NCBI GenBank assembly: GCA_944320355.1
Contig: CALUHC010000006.1
Location: forward strand, 1-64,000
DNA from: an uncultured Prevotella sp.
GTDB lineage: Bacteria > Bacteroidota > Bacteroidia > Bacteroidales > Bacteroidaceae
Direction: 5' to 3'
Length of the DNA stretch: 64,000 nucleotides
A program made the translations under genes and the position numbers. Shown here one piece after another: positions 34,759 to 43,916 of this stretch. Each line of letters opens with the position of its first letter. Positions within the stretch are counted from its first letter, which is position 1. Under the pieces are notes generated by a model. That model made no database searches and was not told the DNA's origin. It saw nothing but the letters and a program-made list of their open reading frames with translations.

Positions 34759-36705
34759 ATGAACGATATAACAGACAACATCCAGCAGCCGGTGGAATAC
34801 ACCGACGACAACATCCGCCACCTGTCCGACATGGAGCACGTGCGCACCCGCCCCGGCATGTACATAGGCCGACTGGGCGACGGCTCGCTGCCCGAGGACG
34901 GCATCTACGTGCTCCTGAAGGAGGTGATAGACAACTCAATAGACGAGTTCAAGATGAACGCGGGCGACCGTATCGAGATTGACATAGAGGACAATCTGCG
35001 CGTCGGCGTGCGCGACTACGGCCGCGGCATACCCCAGGGAAAGCTCATCGAGGCCGTGAGCGTGCTCAACACCGGCGGGAAATACGACTCGAAGGCCTTC
35101 AAGAAGAGCGTTGGCCTGAACGGAGTGGGCGTGAAGGCCGTCAACGCGCTGAGCTCGCGCTTCACCGTAAGCTCATACCGCGACGGCAAGGTGCGCACGG
35201 CCACCTTCGAGCGCGGCGTGCTGCAGAGCGACAAGACCGAGGACACGCAGGACGAGAACGGCACTTACATATTCTTCGAGCCTGACCCGACGCTCTTCAC
35301 CGGCTACTCCTTCCACGCCGACATAGTGGAGACCATGCTCCGCAACTACACCTACCTGAACACAGGGCTGGCCATAATGTACAACGGCCGCCGCATACTG
35401 AGCCGCCACGGGCTCAAGGACCTGCTCAACGACACGATGACCAACGACGGCATCTACCCTATAATACACCTCAAGGGCGAGGACATCGAGATAGCCTTCA
35501 CCCACACCAACCAGTACGGGGAGGAGTACCACTCGTTCGTCAACGGCCAGCACACCACGCAGGGCGGCACCCACCAGAGCGCGTTCAAGGAGCACATAGC
35601 CCGCACCATAAAGGAATTCTATGGCAAGAACTTCGAGTACACCGACATACGCAACGGCCTCGTGGCCGCCATTGCCATCAACGTGGAGGAGCCGATGTTC
35701 GAGAGCCAGACCAAGATAAAGCTCGGCTCGCTGACGATGGCGCCCAGTGGAGGGGTCAGCATAAACAAGTATGTGGGCGACTTCGTGAAGACCGAGGTGG
35801 ACAACTACCTGCACAAGCACGCCGACGTGGCCGAGGCCATGCTGCAGAAGATACAGGAGAGCGAGAAGGAACGCAAGGCAATGGCCGGCGTAACCAAGCT
35901 GGCCCGCGAGCGGGCCAAGAAGGCCAACCTGCACAACCGCAAGCTGCGCGACTGCCGCATACACTTCAGCGACGTGAAGAACGAGCGCAAGGAGGAGAGC
36001 TGCATATTCATAACCGAGGGCGACTCGGCCAGCGGCAGCATAACCAAGAGCCGCGACGTGAACACGCAGGCCGTGTTCTCGCTGCGCGGAAAGCCGCTCA
36101 ACTCGTTCGGACTGACCAAGAAGGTGGTCTACGAGAACGAGGAGTTCAACCTGCTGCAGGCCGCGCTCGACATAGAGGACGGCCTCGACACGCTCAGGTA
36201 CAACAAGGTGATAGTGGCCACCGATGCCGATGTGGACGGAATGCACATACGCCTGCTCATCATCACTTTCTTCCTGCAGTTCTTCCCCGACCTCATAAAG
36301 AAGGGCCACGTCTACGTGCTCCAGACCCCGCTCTTCCGCGTGCGCAACCGCCGGACGAAGATAAAGGACCGCGCCGTCGTGGCCGCTGCCGACGCGAAAG
36401 ACGGCGCAGGGAAGCGCGGCGACTTCATAACGCGCTACTGCTACAGCGAGGACGAGCGGCTCAGGGCCATAGCCGACCTGGGGCCCGAACCGGAGATAAC
36501 GCGCTTCAAAGGCCTCGGAGAGATCTCGCCCGACGAGTTCAAGAACTTCATCGGGCCGGATATGCGCCTTGAGCAGGTGACGCTCCACAAGACCGACCAG
36601 GTGCAGAAGCTCCTCGAATACTACATGGGCAAGAACACGCCCGAGCGGCAGAACTTCATCATAGACAACCTCGTGATAGAGGAAGACAGGCCGGAAGAGA
36701 GCTGA
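34759..36705 (+). CDS. parE: DNA topoisomerase IV subunit B
   Basis: The 648-residue type IIA ATPase subunit decatenates daughter chromosomes with ParC. GHKL ATPase motifs are visible ([20 protein letters not shown] and the lid [13 protein letters not shown]), the Toprim EGDSASGS and [10 protein letters not shown] triad is intact, and the C-terminal GyrB-type sequence ends normally. Size and [13 protein letters not shown] are consistent with the ParE form common in Bacteroidetes rather than GyrB. A parC gene is not in the window; the next gene is an S41 protease. Confidence 0.88.
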   Translation: MNDITDNIQQPVEYTDDNIRHLSDMEHVRTRPGMYIGRLGDGSLPEDGIYVLLKEVIDNSIDEFKMNAGDRIEIDIEDNLRVGVRDYGRGIPQGKLIEAVSVLNTGGKYDSKAFKKSVGLNGVGVKAVNALSSRFTVSSYRDGKVRTATFERGVLQSDKTEDTQDENGTYIFFEPDPTLFTGYSFHADIVETMLRNYTYLNTGLAIMYNGRRILSRHGLKDLLNDTMTNDGIYPIIHLKGEDIEIAFTHTNQYGEEYHSFVNGQHTTQGGTHQSAFKEHIARTIKEFYGKNFEYTDIRNGLVAAIAINVEEPMFESQTKIKLGSLTMAPSGGVSINKYVGDFVKTEVDNYLHKHADVAEAMLQKIQESEKERKAMAGVTKLARERAKKANLHNRKLRDCRIHFSDVKNERKEESCIFITEGDSASGSITKSRDVNTQAVFSLRGKPLNSFGLTKKVVYENEEFNLLQAALDIEDGLDTLRYNKVIVATDADVDGMHIRLLIITFFLQFFPDLIKKGHVYVLQTPLFRVRNRRTKIKDRAVVAAADAKDGAGKRGDFITRYCYSEDERLRAIADLGPEPEITRFKGLGEISPDEFKNFIGPDMRLEQVTLHKTDQVQKLLEYYMGKNTPERQNFIIDNLVIEEDRPEES

Positions 36706-36711
36706 AAGGAC

Positions 36712-36976
36712 TTTAAAAGTAAAAAGGTAAGAGGGTGAAAAGGTAAAAAAACCGTGCGGAAGGAACGTGGCAGGAAGCCACCTCCAACCTCCCCCGGCGG
36801 CGGAGGCTACCAAGTGGACGGGTGTAGCGGCTCCCTCTGCACAGGGGAGGGTCGGGGAGGGACTTCCTCCTGAGCCATCGTCTGCACTCCTGCAATTCAA
36901 GACCCCCTGCCTCCTTAATGCTCCCATTGCTCCCATTACTCCCATAACCCCCAGCAACCAACCATCAAACAGGATC
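36712..36976. repeat. A-rich words and CTCCC word array before the S41 gene
   Basis: After the parE stop comes AAAAGTAAAAAGGTAAGAGG, the same A/G-rich words that border the CCCCTCC elements, and a CTCCC word array follows at 36900-36955 (CTCCTTAATGCTCCCATTGC and so on). No gene is seen; the upstream frame of the S41 ORF here is not coding. Confidence 0.55.
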
Positions 36977-38557
36977 ATGAAACAACTCAAGATAATAGCC
37001 GCCGCGCTGCTGTTGCCATCGCTCGCGGCGGCGCAGATGCGCATCAACATAGGCTCAGACAGCCCGCTGCGCAAGCTGCAGATAGCCGAACTGGCCATAA
37101 CCAACCTCTACGTGGACAGCGTTGACGAGCAGAAGCTCGTGGAGGACGGCATACGCGGCATGATAGAGAAGCTCGACCCGCACTCCTCTTACTCCACTGC
37201 AAAGGAGGTGAAAGCCCTCACAGAGCCGCTGGCGGGCAACTTTGAGGGCATCGGCGTGCAGTTCAACATGATGGAAGACACGCTCGTGGTCATACAGCCC
37301 GTGGCGGGAGGGCCGTCAGAGAAGGTGGGCATCATGGCCGGCGACCGCATTGTCAGCGTCAACGACACGGCAATAGCCGGAGTCAAGATGGCCCGCGAGG
37401 AGATAATGCGTCGCCTGCGCGGACCCAAGGGAACGCAGGTGAGGCTCGGCGTGGTGCGCCGCGCCATAGCCGACACGCTGGCCTTCACCGTCACGCGCGA
37501 CAAGATTCCCGTAGAGTCGGTAGACGCTTCTTACATGATAAGGCCAGGTGTCGGATACATCAGGCTGGGCAATTTCGGCGCCACCACGCACGACGAGTTT
37601 GTCAGCGCGCTCGATAAGCTGCGCCGCGAGGGCATGAAGGACCTCGTGCTCGACCTGCAGGACAACGGCGGCGGATACCTGCAGGCCGCCGTTGACGTGG
37701 CCAACGAGTTCCTGGCCAAGGGCGACCTGATAGTCTATACCGACGGCCGCAACTCGCCGAGGGTGGAATACAAGGCCAAGGGCGACGGCTGTTTCCGCGA
37801 GGGCAGGGTGTTCGTGCTGGTCAACGAGTACAGCGCCTCGGCCGCCGAGATAGTCACCGGAGCCATACAGGACCAGGACCGCGGCACCGTGGTCGGCCGT
37901 CGCTCGTTCGGCAAGGGGCTCGTGCAGAGGCCCATCGACCTGCCCGACGGCTCCATGATACGCCTCACCGTGGCCCACTATTACACGCCCGCAGGCCGCT
38001 GCATACAGAAGCCCTACGTGAAGGGCGAGGCCAAGGACTACGCCATGGACGTGCTCAACCGCCTCAACCACGGCGAGCTGACCAACGCCGACAGCATACA
38101 CTTTGCCGACTCGCTGAAGTGCTACACGCTGCGCCGCCACCGCACCGTGTATGGTGGCGGGGGCATCATGCCCGACTATTTCGTGCCGCTCGACACCACC
38201 ATCTACACCCGCTTCCACCGCGAGCTGGTGGCCAAGGGCATAGTGATCAACGCCAACCTGCGATACGTGGACGAGAACCGCAAGCGCCTGAAGGCCACAT
38301 ACAAGTCGTTCGACGACTTCCGCCGCAACTTCGAGATACCCGCCGCGCTCACCGACAGCATTGTAAGCGAGGGAGCGCGCAGCGGCATCAAGCCCAAGGA
38401 CTCGGCCGAACTGGCCAAGGCTCTGCCGTACCTGCGCTTGCAGCTCAAGGCTCTCGTGGCCCGCGACCTGTGGACCATGAGTGACTATTTCGCCGTGATG
38501 AACGAGCAGAACCCCATCGTGGCCCGGGCCGTGGAGCTGGTGGCCAAGGAGGACTGA
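36977..38557 (+). CDS. S41 family carboxy-terminal processing peptidase
   Basis: The 526-residue periplasmic protease cleaves unstructured C-termini or peptidoglycan-linked targets. After a signal peptide (1-20) comes the N-terminal helical part, a PDZ domain (GIGVQFNMMEDTLVVIQPVA to DRIVSVNDTAI, about residues 88-145), then the catalytic core with the Ser in NEYSASAAEIVTGAI (Ser ~292) and the Lys in RSFGKGLVQ (~317). The C-terminal extension is typical for the phylum. Start at 36977 gives the signal peptide MKQLKIIAAALL. Confidence 0.92.
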   Translation: MKQLKIIAAALLLPSLAAAQMRINIGSDSPLRKLQIAELAITNLYVDSVDEQKLVEDGIRGMIEKLDPHSSYSTAKEVKALTEPLAGNFEGIGVQFNMMEDTLVVIQPVAGGPSEKVGIMAGDRIVSVNDTAIAGVKMAREEIMRRLRGPKGTQVRLGVVRRAIADTLAFTVTRDKIPVESVDASYMIRPGVGYIRLGNFGATTHDEFVSALDKLRREGMKDLVLDLQDNGGGYLQAAVDVANEFLAKGDLIVYTDGRNSPRVEYKAKGDGCFREGRVFVLVNEYSASAAEIVTGAIQDQDRGTVVGRRSFGKGLVQRPIDLPDGSMIRLTVAHYYTPAGRCIQKPYVKGEAKDYAMDVLNRLNHGELTNADSIHFADSLKCYTLRRHRTVYGGGGIMPDYFVPLDTTIYTRFHRELVAKGIVINANLRYVDENRKRLKATYKSFDDFRRNFEIPAALTDSIVSEGARSGIKPKDSAELAKALPYLRLQLKALVARDLWTMSDYFAVMNEQNPIVARAVELVAKED

Positions 38558-38629
38558 GGCGCCGCCCGGTGCAAGCCTCCAACATAATGGAACTTGGTTT
38601 TTTGCCACTTGCCGGACAGTTCCGGCAAC

Positions 38630-38775
38630 ATCTGTAAGTGATTGATAATCAGTGGAGTTATGAAACGGGTCGTTTTGCATTGCAAAACGACCCGTTTTGG
38701 CTTGCGAAATGTGCCGTTTCAGGGCGCAAAACGGCACGTTCCGCAATGCCAAACGGCAGGCTTTGATTTCTGACA
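38630..38775. repeat. Short 22-bp dyad array S4 with conserved borders
   Basis: The border CTGTAAGTGATTGATAATC at 38632-38650 is shared with S5. Units start at 38663, 38685, 38707, 38729 and 38751, each 22 bp apart. Units 1-2 make a perfect 16-bp stem with a 3-base loop (GGGTC facing GACCC). The far border is AAACGGCAGGCTTTGATTT, also shared with S5. The array lies 75 bases after the S41 stop. Confidence 0.9.
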
Positions 38776-38886
38776 AGCCTCCGGGTGGCATGGGGCTTAT
38801 TGCCATCTGTCCGGTGGTTGAGGCATTTTTCGCACTTTTTTTGCAAAAAGTCTGCGAAAAATTTGGCGGTTTCGATAAATCTCCGT

Positions 38887-38895
38887 ACCTTTGCA
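38887..38895 (+). promoter_or_regulatory. -7 box of the tRNA-Arg gene
   Basis: TACCTTTGC lies about 34 bases before the tRNA 5' end and matches the TAnnTTTGC box. Confidence 0.65.
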
Positions 38896-38928
38896 CCGCA
38901 ATTAAGCGATAGCACATTGCAAAGCGTT

Positions 38929-39002
38929 GGCTCCGTAGCTCAACTGAATAGAGCATCTGACTACGGATCAGAAGGTTACGGGTTTGAATCCCATCGGAGT
39001 CA
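38929..39002 (+). tRNA. tRNA-Arg (anticodon ACG)
   Basis: A full cloverleaf folds from GGCTCCG to CGGAGTC with discriminator A; the D arm is GCTC/GAGC, the anticodon arm TCTGA-CTACGGA-TCAGA gives anticodon ACG. The T arm pairs A-T, G-C, G-C, G-C but has one C/A mismatch at pair 50-64 and reads TTTGAAT in the loop. CCA is not encoded. A terminator hairpin follows at 39009-39046. Confidence 0.93.
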
Positions 39003-39008
39003 CAGTGA

Positions 39009-39046
39009 GGGAGATTTGCTTTCAAAGGCAAGTCTCCTTTTTCTTT
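39009..39046 (+). terminator. Terminator after tRNA-Arg
   Basis: GGGAGATTTGC and GCAAGTCTCC pair across an 8-base loop, followed by TTTTTCTTTT. Confidence 0.85.
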
Positions 39047-39107
39047 TCCCCCGCGGCTGATGGGCGCAGGCCGCCGGCCGGCCCCGTGCCCGCGCGCTCC
39101 ATATACC

Positions 39108-39335
39108 TTGATATATTAACGTCTGCATTTTGCCAAACGTGTTTGAAAGAGATTCACTTGTCCCCTCCTTTTCCAAATGAGGGGCGGAGGTGGTTTGTCA
39201 AAATAGGCAAATACACAATACGTTTCATCATGGATTATGGCATAATTCTACAAATCACCCCTGCCTCTCCTTTTGAAAAGTAGTGGGCAATGCGCTTCGA
39301 GTTTGGCAACTTGCGGACATTCACATATTAATATA
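39108..39335. mobile_element. CCCCTCC hairpin element, copy B (diverged)
   Basis: The left end reads TATATTAACGTCTGCATTTTGC and the right end AACTTGCGGACATTCACATA, an inverted end pair. The inner palindromes at about 39161-39190 and 39253-39290 have decayed (CCAAATGAGGGGCGGAGG and CCTCTCCTTTTGAAAAGTAG). It begins 105 bases after the tRNA. Confidence 0.7.
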
Positions 39336-39439
39336 TAGACCGAAAAGACAATGCAAACGGAAGGCGCGTGATGCCACTTTGGCAAAGCCGGAAGCTGGTT
39401 CCTGATGTGTCTTAGCCTCTTGCCGACCCATTGGCGTGC

Positions 39440-39960
39440 GCCAAAAAGCCCTTATCTACGGCAACGCCTCTCCCCATCCCTCTCCCAAAGGGCGGGGGAG
39501 TGGTTGCCGCTTGACTGTCGGGGCATACCTGGCCCATCGTATTCTGTTTGTTCTCTGATTGTTATGATGGCAGTTTCACCACTTCGTCTCACGGGCAAAC
39601 CACTCCCTCGCCGCTTATAAAGGTAACAAGGTAAAAGGGTAAAAAGGTAAAATGAATGTCCGCACGTTGCCAAATTGGTTTGGAAAGGCTTCCACTTGTC
39701 CCCTCCTTTTCCAAAGGAGGGGCAGGGGTGGTTTGTCAAATAAGTTAATATATAATGTGTTTAATCATTGGCTGTGACATTGTTCCACAAACCACCCCCA
39801 CCCATCCTTTTCCAAAGGAGGGGACAATACCCTTAGAGTTTGGCACTTGCGGACATTCATAAAGGGTAAAAAGTGGCTGCGCACGGGTTAGTAAGCCGAG
39901 TGCAAACCACTCCCTCGCCCTTTGGGAGAGGGATGGGAAGGGCTTTTCAGACAGGAACTC
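39440..39960. repeat. Nested repeat block: CCCTCTCCC inverted pair around CCCCTCC element copy C
   Basis: CCCCATCCCTCTCCCAAAGG at 39471-39490 is complementary in form to CCCTTTGGGAGAGGGATGGG at 39918-39938, giving a facing outer pair; CAAACCACTCCCTCGCC recurs at 39597 and 39903. Between them, copy C of the CCCCTCC element runs from 39600 to about 39880 with palindromes at 39700-39722 and 39805-39823 and inverted ends ATGAATGTCCGCACGTTGCC and GGCACTTGCGGACATTCAT. No gene is expected across 39003-40299. Confidence 0.75.
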
Positions 39961-40259
39961 TTTTTGGCACAGCCTACAGGGGTGCGGGCTATGTGACGAA
40001 GCAAACGGGCGAATATGACCAAAATGCACTCAAGACGGCAGGGATAAAAGACATATTTGATAAAATCAAAACGGCTTCTTAATGTACGGAACGCTTGCAT
40101 TAGTGGGTCAAGGAGGAATATTTCATAGAAAAGTCCGTTGCGTATTGCTTTGTTGTGCCGTCTGCTTTGATGAGGTTGTGCGCTTGATTTATATCAATTA
40201 ATTATACAGTGCGCTTACATTTGTTGATATATTTTGAGAAAAGAATGTATTATTTTTAC

Positions 40260-40268
40260 TATATTTGC
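40260..40268 (+). promoter_or_regulatory. -7 box of the large secreted-protein gene
   Basis: TATATTTGC, 32 bases before the start at 40300, in a notably A/T-rich 200-bp stretch. Confidence 0.6.
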
Positions 40269-40299
40269 CATGTCAAGTTTATCTTAAAACATTTGATTT

Positions 40300-43200
40300 A
40301 TGGTGAAAAAAGTACTTAATTCATTGTTCACCGCAGTGGCGATAGCCTTTACGATGAACGTCAGCGCACAGACATTCTATGCGGGATTCCCGTTTAGTTC
40401 GTCCAACCCGGTGGAAGGAACAGAGGGAAGGATGGTCTCCTTCGACCTCTCCGACCTGCAGACCGTCACCGGCGAGTATGCCAAGATTCCCACGGATGCG
40501 TCGGACGGCGACTCCTATATCCATGCAGGAACCACCGTCGGCGACTCTTATTTGGCTTTCGTGCATACTGATGCGGGCATTACCCCATATTTTGCGTGGC
40601 TCAACTTCGAGACCGGCACGGTGACGAAGGTGGGCAACACCAGCTATGCCTCAATGAAGGACATGACCTACGATCCTGTCACTGAGACCGTTTACGGCCT
40701 TTACACCCGCACCACGATGACCGGAACCAACACCGAGCTGGTGGCAATCAACGTGACCGACGGCACCACTTCCGTTTACACCACATTCGAGGGAATCACC
40801 CTTGATGCCATCGCGGCCGACGGCACGGGCAAGGCTTATGCCATAAAGTCGGTGCAGACAGGCTTTGATCTCGGCGCATACGCCTACGACCTGTCGCTCT
40901 GCACTGTCGACTTCGCCGCCAAGACGTGCGACGATGTGCGTGCCATAGGCTCGTTCTCGGGCAACAAGAACTACACCTCGATGGAGCTCAACGAGGGAAC
41001 GCTCTATTACATCGGCGGCAAGAAGCTCTACAGCATCAACCCCGCCGAGGGTGATATGGTGCAGCTCGGCACGCTGCCCTTCAGCAACATGACCGGCATC
41101 ACCTTCACCAAGTCGACGGCCGACGCCGCCGGCATGGGCGCAGAACCGCTTACGGCCTATCTCGCCCTGAACGCAACCCCGAGCAGCGAAGTTGTTGAGA
41201 ACACCGACAGCCGCGTGCTTTCGTTTGATGTGAGCAACCCCACGGCCATCACGGGAGAGTATTGCCCCATAGCCGCAGAGTCAGGAAGCAACGGTGACGA
41301 GGACACCTACATCAACGCAGGAGCCACGGTGGGCAACCGCTATTACGCTTACGCATCGTCAGATTGGGGAGCTTTCAACTACTTCTGCACGATGAATTTC
41401 GAGAACAGCACAGTGGCCAAGGTGGCCGACGTGGACGAGCAGACCGCCACGAGCGTGCTCGACATGGCCTGCAACCCCGTAACGGAGCAGCTCTATGCCA
41501 TACGCAGCGCTTACACAACGAGCGGCAACAGCACCGTGGTTTACACCGTGAACCTGACCAATGGCGAGCTTGCAGAGGCCTGCACCCTGGCCGGTGTCTC
41601 GCTCACCGCCATCACATTCGATGACAATGGCAATATGTATGCCGTGGCTTACGACCGCGAGGGCGAACTCGGCCAGTACACCTACACTGTTTATCTTTAC
41701 ACCGTTGACATTGAGAACGCCGAGGCTAACGTCATGCGCGAGGTCGGCACTCCTGCCAAGGGCATCCTCTCCAAGAACTCTCTTGCATACAACGACGGCA
41801 AGCTCTACTACCTCTACGGACGCAACATTATGGTGTTCGAGCCTAAGGCAGACACTTTCGAGGAGATAGAACTGCCCTTCTCCACCAATGCCGTGGGCCT
41901 CACCTTCACCAAGTCTACCGAAGGCGGAACCACGAGCGGCGGCGACGAGGAGGAGGACACCGGACTGCGCCTGAAGTACGAGGAGACATGGGGCGACGCC
42001 ATGGGCTCTTCAGGAGTTGACGAGGTCACCAAGCGCAAGATATATTATTACGACCAGTACAACAACGTGGTGCGCATGGCAAACTACGGCCGTATGTACT
42101 CTGATGCGGGAGGAATGGCCGACGAGTGGCAGATAATGAACTACACCAAGTACGAGTATGACGAGAACCACCGCATGATAGAGTCGCACTCACAGCAGTA
42201 CGGACAGTACAGCGGCGAGGACTTCGCCTTCAAGGCAATGGACGACACCGTGAGATATGACTACGACGCTAACGGAAGACTCAGCCACGAGTACACTATC
42301 GCAAGCGGAGACACCATCAATTACAAGGAGTACCGCTACGACGAGAACGGCCAACTGGTGTACAAGGCGCAGATGAACCCCGACCTCTACGGGACATACG
42401 GCACCGACTACTACGTGATGAGCAGCGAGACCTACTCTGACTTCGCCGCCTTCAACAAGCCGCGCCGCGTGGTTGGCGACGGTGCTTACGGCTCATACAA
42501 GTTCGTGACCGTAAACGAGTACGACGAGGACAACAACCTTGTGAAGTCCACAAAGTGGAACGCAACCGAAGAGCAGATGCAGGAGATAACCTACCAGACG
42601 TGGCGCAACGACTCGCTCGTGGAGAAACTCGTCAACAGAGTGAGGTACAGCGGCGAGGAGTACACGGAGACTCCCAAGAACCGTTACACCTACGAGTGTG
42701 TTGACGGCGACCCGAACAAGGTGCGTATGTTCTCATGGTACTACGTCAGCAGTGCTGACACGTTTGCTGTACAGCCTGTGAGCACGGTGAGCATCTACGG
42801 CCAGTATGACGCTGTTTACTCTCCGACAGACCTTATGCTCACGCCGGTTGAGGGTGAGATCAACTCTTATGAGATTTCGTTCAACGCTCCATCAGTGCCC
42901 ACCTTCGGCGATGTCAAGTTCAACATCTACCGTCACGGCATCTTCTCGGGCAGCATCATGATGGACGACGCCGAGTCGTTCGACCAGGAGACAGGCCGCT
43001 TCGTCTTCACTGACCACAACGTTCCGAACGGCACCTACGACTATATGATAGAGACGATGGTCATTGACGAGATTACCGGCGACAGCACTACATACAACGT
43101 TTCAAACTGCGTTGAGGTGAGCCCGTACGTTGAACTGCCCGCAGTGACCAACCTCCACTTCGTTGAGTACCAGCGTGAGGGCAGCGCCGACCTTATCACC

Positions 43201-43677
43201 GTGGCATGGGACGCTCCCGCCGACCTTGACCCCGCGCTCATGTTCCAGCGTTACAACGTGTTCATCACCCAGCTGGGTATGCGCGTCGCCGAGAACAACG
43301 AGGAGGACGGACAGGACACGCAGTACACCCTGACATTCCGCTTCGACCGCGAGGACATCTACATCCAGAGCGTTTACCACTTCGGCAAGGTGAACTCCGA
43401 CACCATCACCGTGGACCTCACCGATCCGGATATGAACCCCGGCACCACCGAGGGCATATCTGACGCAACGGCCGGCAACGGCAAGGTGAAGGTCAGCGAG
43501 AGCCAGATCACCGTAGACGGCGTTGCTTCTACGCTGCTCCTCTACAGTGTCAGCGGAGCCATGGAAGGCTCTTACAAGAACGTCAGCAGCGTGGACATCT
43601 CCGGACTGGGCCGCGGCGTTTACGTAGCGCTGGTCAATGTTGACGGCAAGAACATAATAATGAAGTTCAGGAAGTAG
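40300..43677 (+). CDS. Large secreted protein with duplicated N-terminal region and YD-like repeats
   Basis: The 1,125-residue product has a signal peptide (1-24). Residues about 27-270 and 285-535 are two versions of one unit: both have a VSFDLS/LSFDVS strand, GATVG or GTTVG, an NFE(T/N) turn, and end with LPFS(N)xxGxTFTKST; this is a propeller-like duplication. Then comes a section with YD-type words (YYYDQYNNVVRM, YEYDENHRMIE, YDYDANGRLSHE, YRYDENGQLVY, EYDEDNNLVK), a fibronectin III-like segment (~860-1040) and a C-terminal sorting-like end (GISDATAG to NIIMKFRK). The function is unknown; surface location is inferred. Confidence 0.85.
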   Translation: MVKKVLNSLFTAVAIAFTMNVSAQTFYAGFPFSSSNPVEGTEGRMVSFDLSDLQTVTGEYAKIPTDASDGDSYIHAGTTVGDSYLAFVHTDAGITPYFAWLNFETGTVTKVGNTSYASMKDMTYDPVTETVYGLYTRTTMTGTNTELVAINVTDGTTSVYTTFEGITLDAIAADGTGKAYAIKSVQTGFDLGAYAYDLSLCTVDFAAKTCDDVRAIGSFSGNKNYTSMELNEGTLYYIGGKKLYSINPAEGDMVQLGTLPFSNMTGITFTKSTADAAGMGAEPLTAYLALNATPSSEVVENTDSRVLSFDVSNPTAITGEYCPIAAESGSNGDEDTYINAGATVGNRYYAYASSDWGAFNYFCTMNFENSTVAKVADVDEQTATSVLDMACNPVTEQLYAIRSAYTTSGNSTVVYTVNLTNGELAEACTLAGVSLTAITFDDNGNMYAVAYDREGELGQYTYTVYLYTVDIENAEANVMREVGTPAKGILSKNSLAYNDGKLYYLYGRNIMVFEPKADTFEEIELPFSTNAVGLTFTKSTEGGTTSGGDEEEDTGLRLKYEETWGDAMGSSGVDEVTKRKIYYYDQYNNVVRMANYGRMYSDAGGMADEWQIMNYTKYEYDENHRMIESHSQQYGQYSGEDFAFKAMDDTVRYDYDANGRLSHEYTIASGDTINYKEYRYDENGQLVYKAQMNPDLYGTYGTDYYVMSSETYSDFAAFNKPRRVVGDGAYGSYKFVTVNEYDEDNNLVKSTKWNATEEQMQEITYQTWRNDSLVEKLVNRVRYSGEEYTETPKNRYTYECVDGDPNKVRMFSWYYVSSADTFAVQPVSTVSIYGQYDAVYSPTDLMLTPVEGEINSYEISFNAPSVPTFGDVKFNIYRHGIFSGSIMMDDAESFDQETGRFVFTDHNVPNGTYDYMIETMVIDEITGDSTTYNVSNCVEVSPYVELPAVTNLHFVEYQREGSADLITVAWDAPADLDPALMFQRYNVFITQLGMRVAENNEEDGQDTQYTLTFRFDREDIYIQSVYHFGKVNSDTITVDLTDPDMNPGTTEGISDATAGNGKVKVSESQITVDGVASTLLLYSVSGAMEGSYKNVSSVDISGLGRGVYVALVNVDGKNIIMKFRK

Positions 43678-43706
43678 GCCTTCCGCACTTCAACCCACAT
43701 CGAGGA

Positions 43707-43748
43707 GGGGCGCAGGCCTTGCGGCAACGCGGGGTGTGCGCCCCTTTT
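43707..43748 (+). terminator. Terminator after the large secreted protein
   Basis: GGGGCGCA (43707-43714) pairs with TGCGCCCC (43737-43744), followed by TTTT. Confidence 0.65.
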
Positions 43749-43827
43749 CCGTGCCTGCGGCCGGGCAAAAGGCGGGCCGGTAAAGTTAAAAACCGCTAAA
43801 CAGCACGCCCGAGACGCATAAAAGGAG

Positions 43828-43836
43828 TAACTTTAC
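43828..43836 (+). promoter_or_regulatory. Possible promoter of the GH127 gene
   Basis: TAACTTTAC resembles TAnnTTTGC with one change, about 80 bases before the start codon at 43917. Confidence 0.4.
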
Positions 43837-43916
43837 AGACCGTAACGGGGCGGGCCAGGCCATTCCGCTCGCGCCCGGATTGGGGCCAATGACAGTAATC
43901 ATAAAAACTATAAAGC

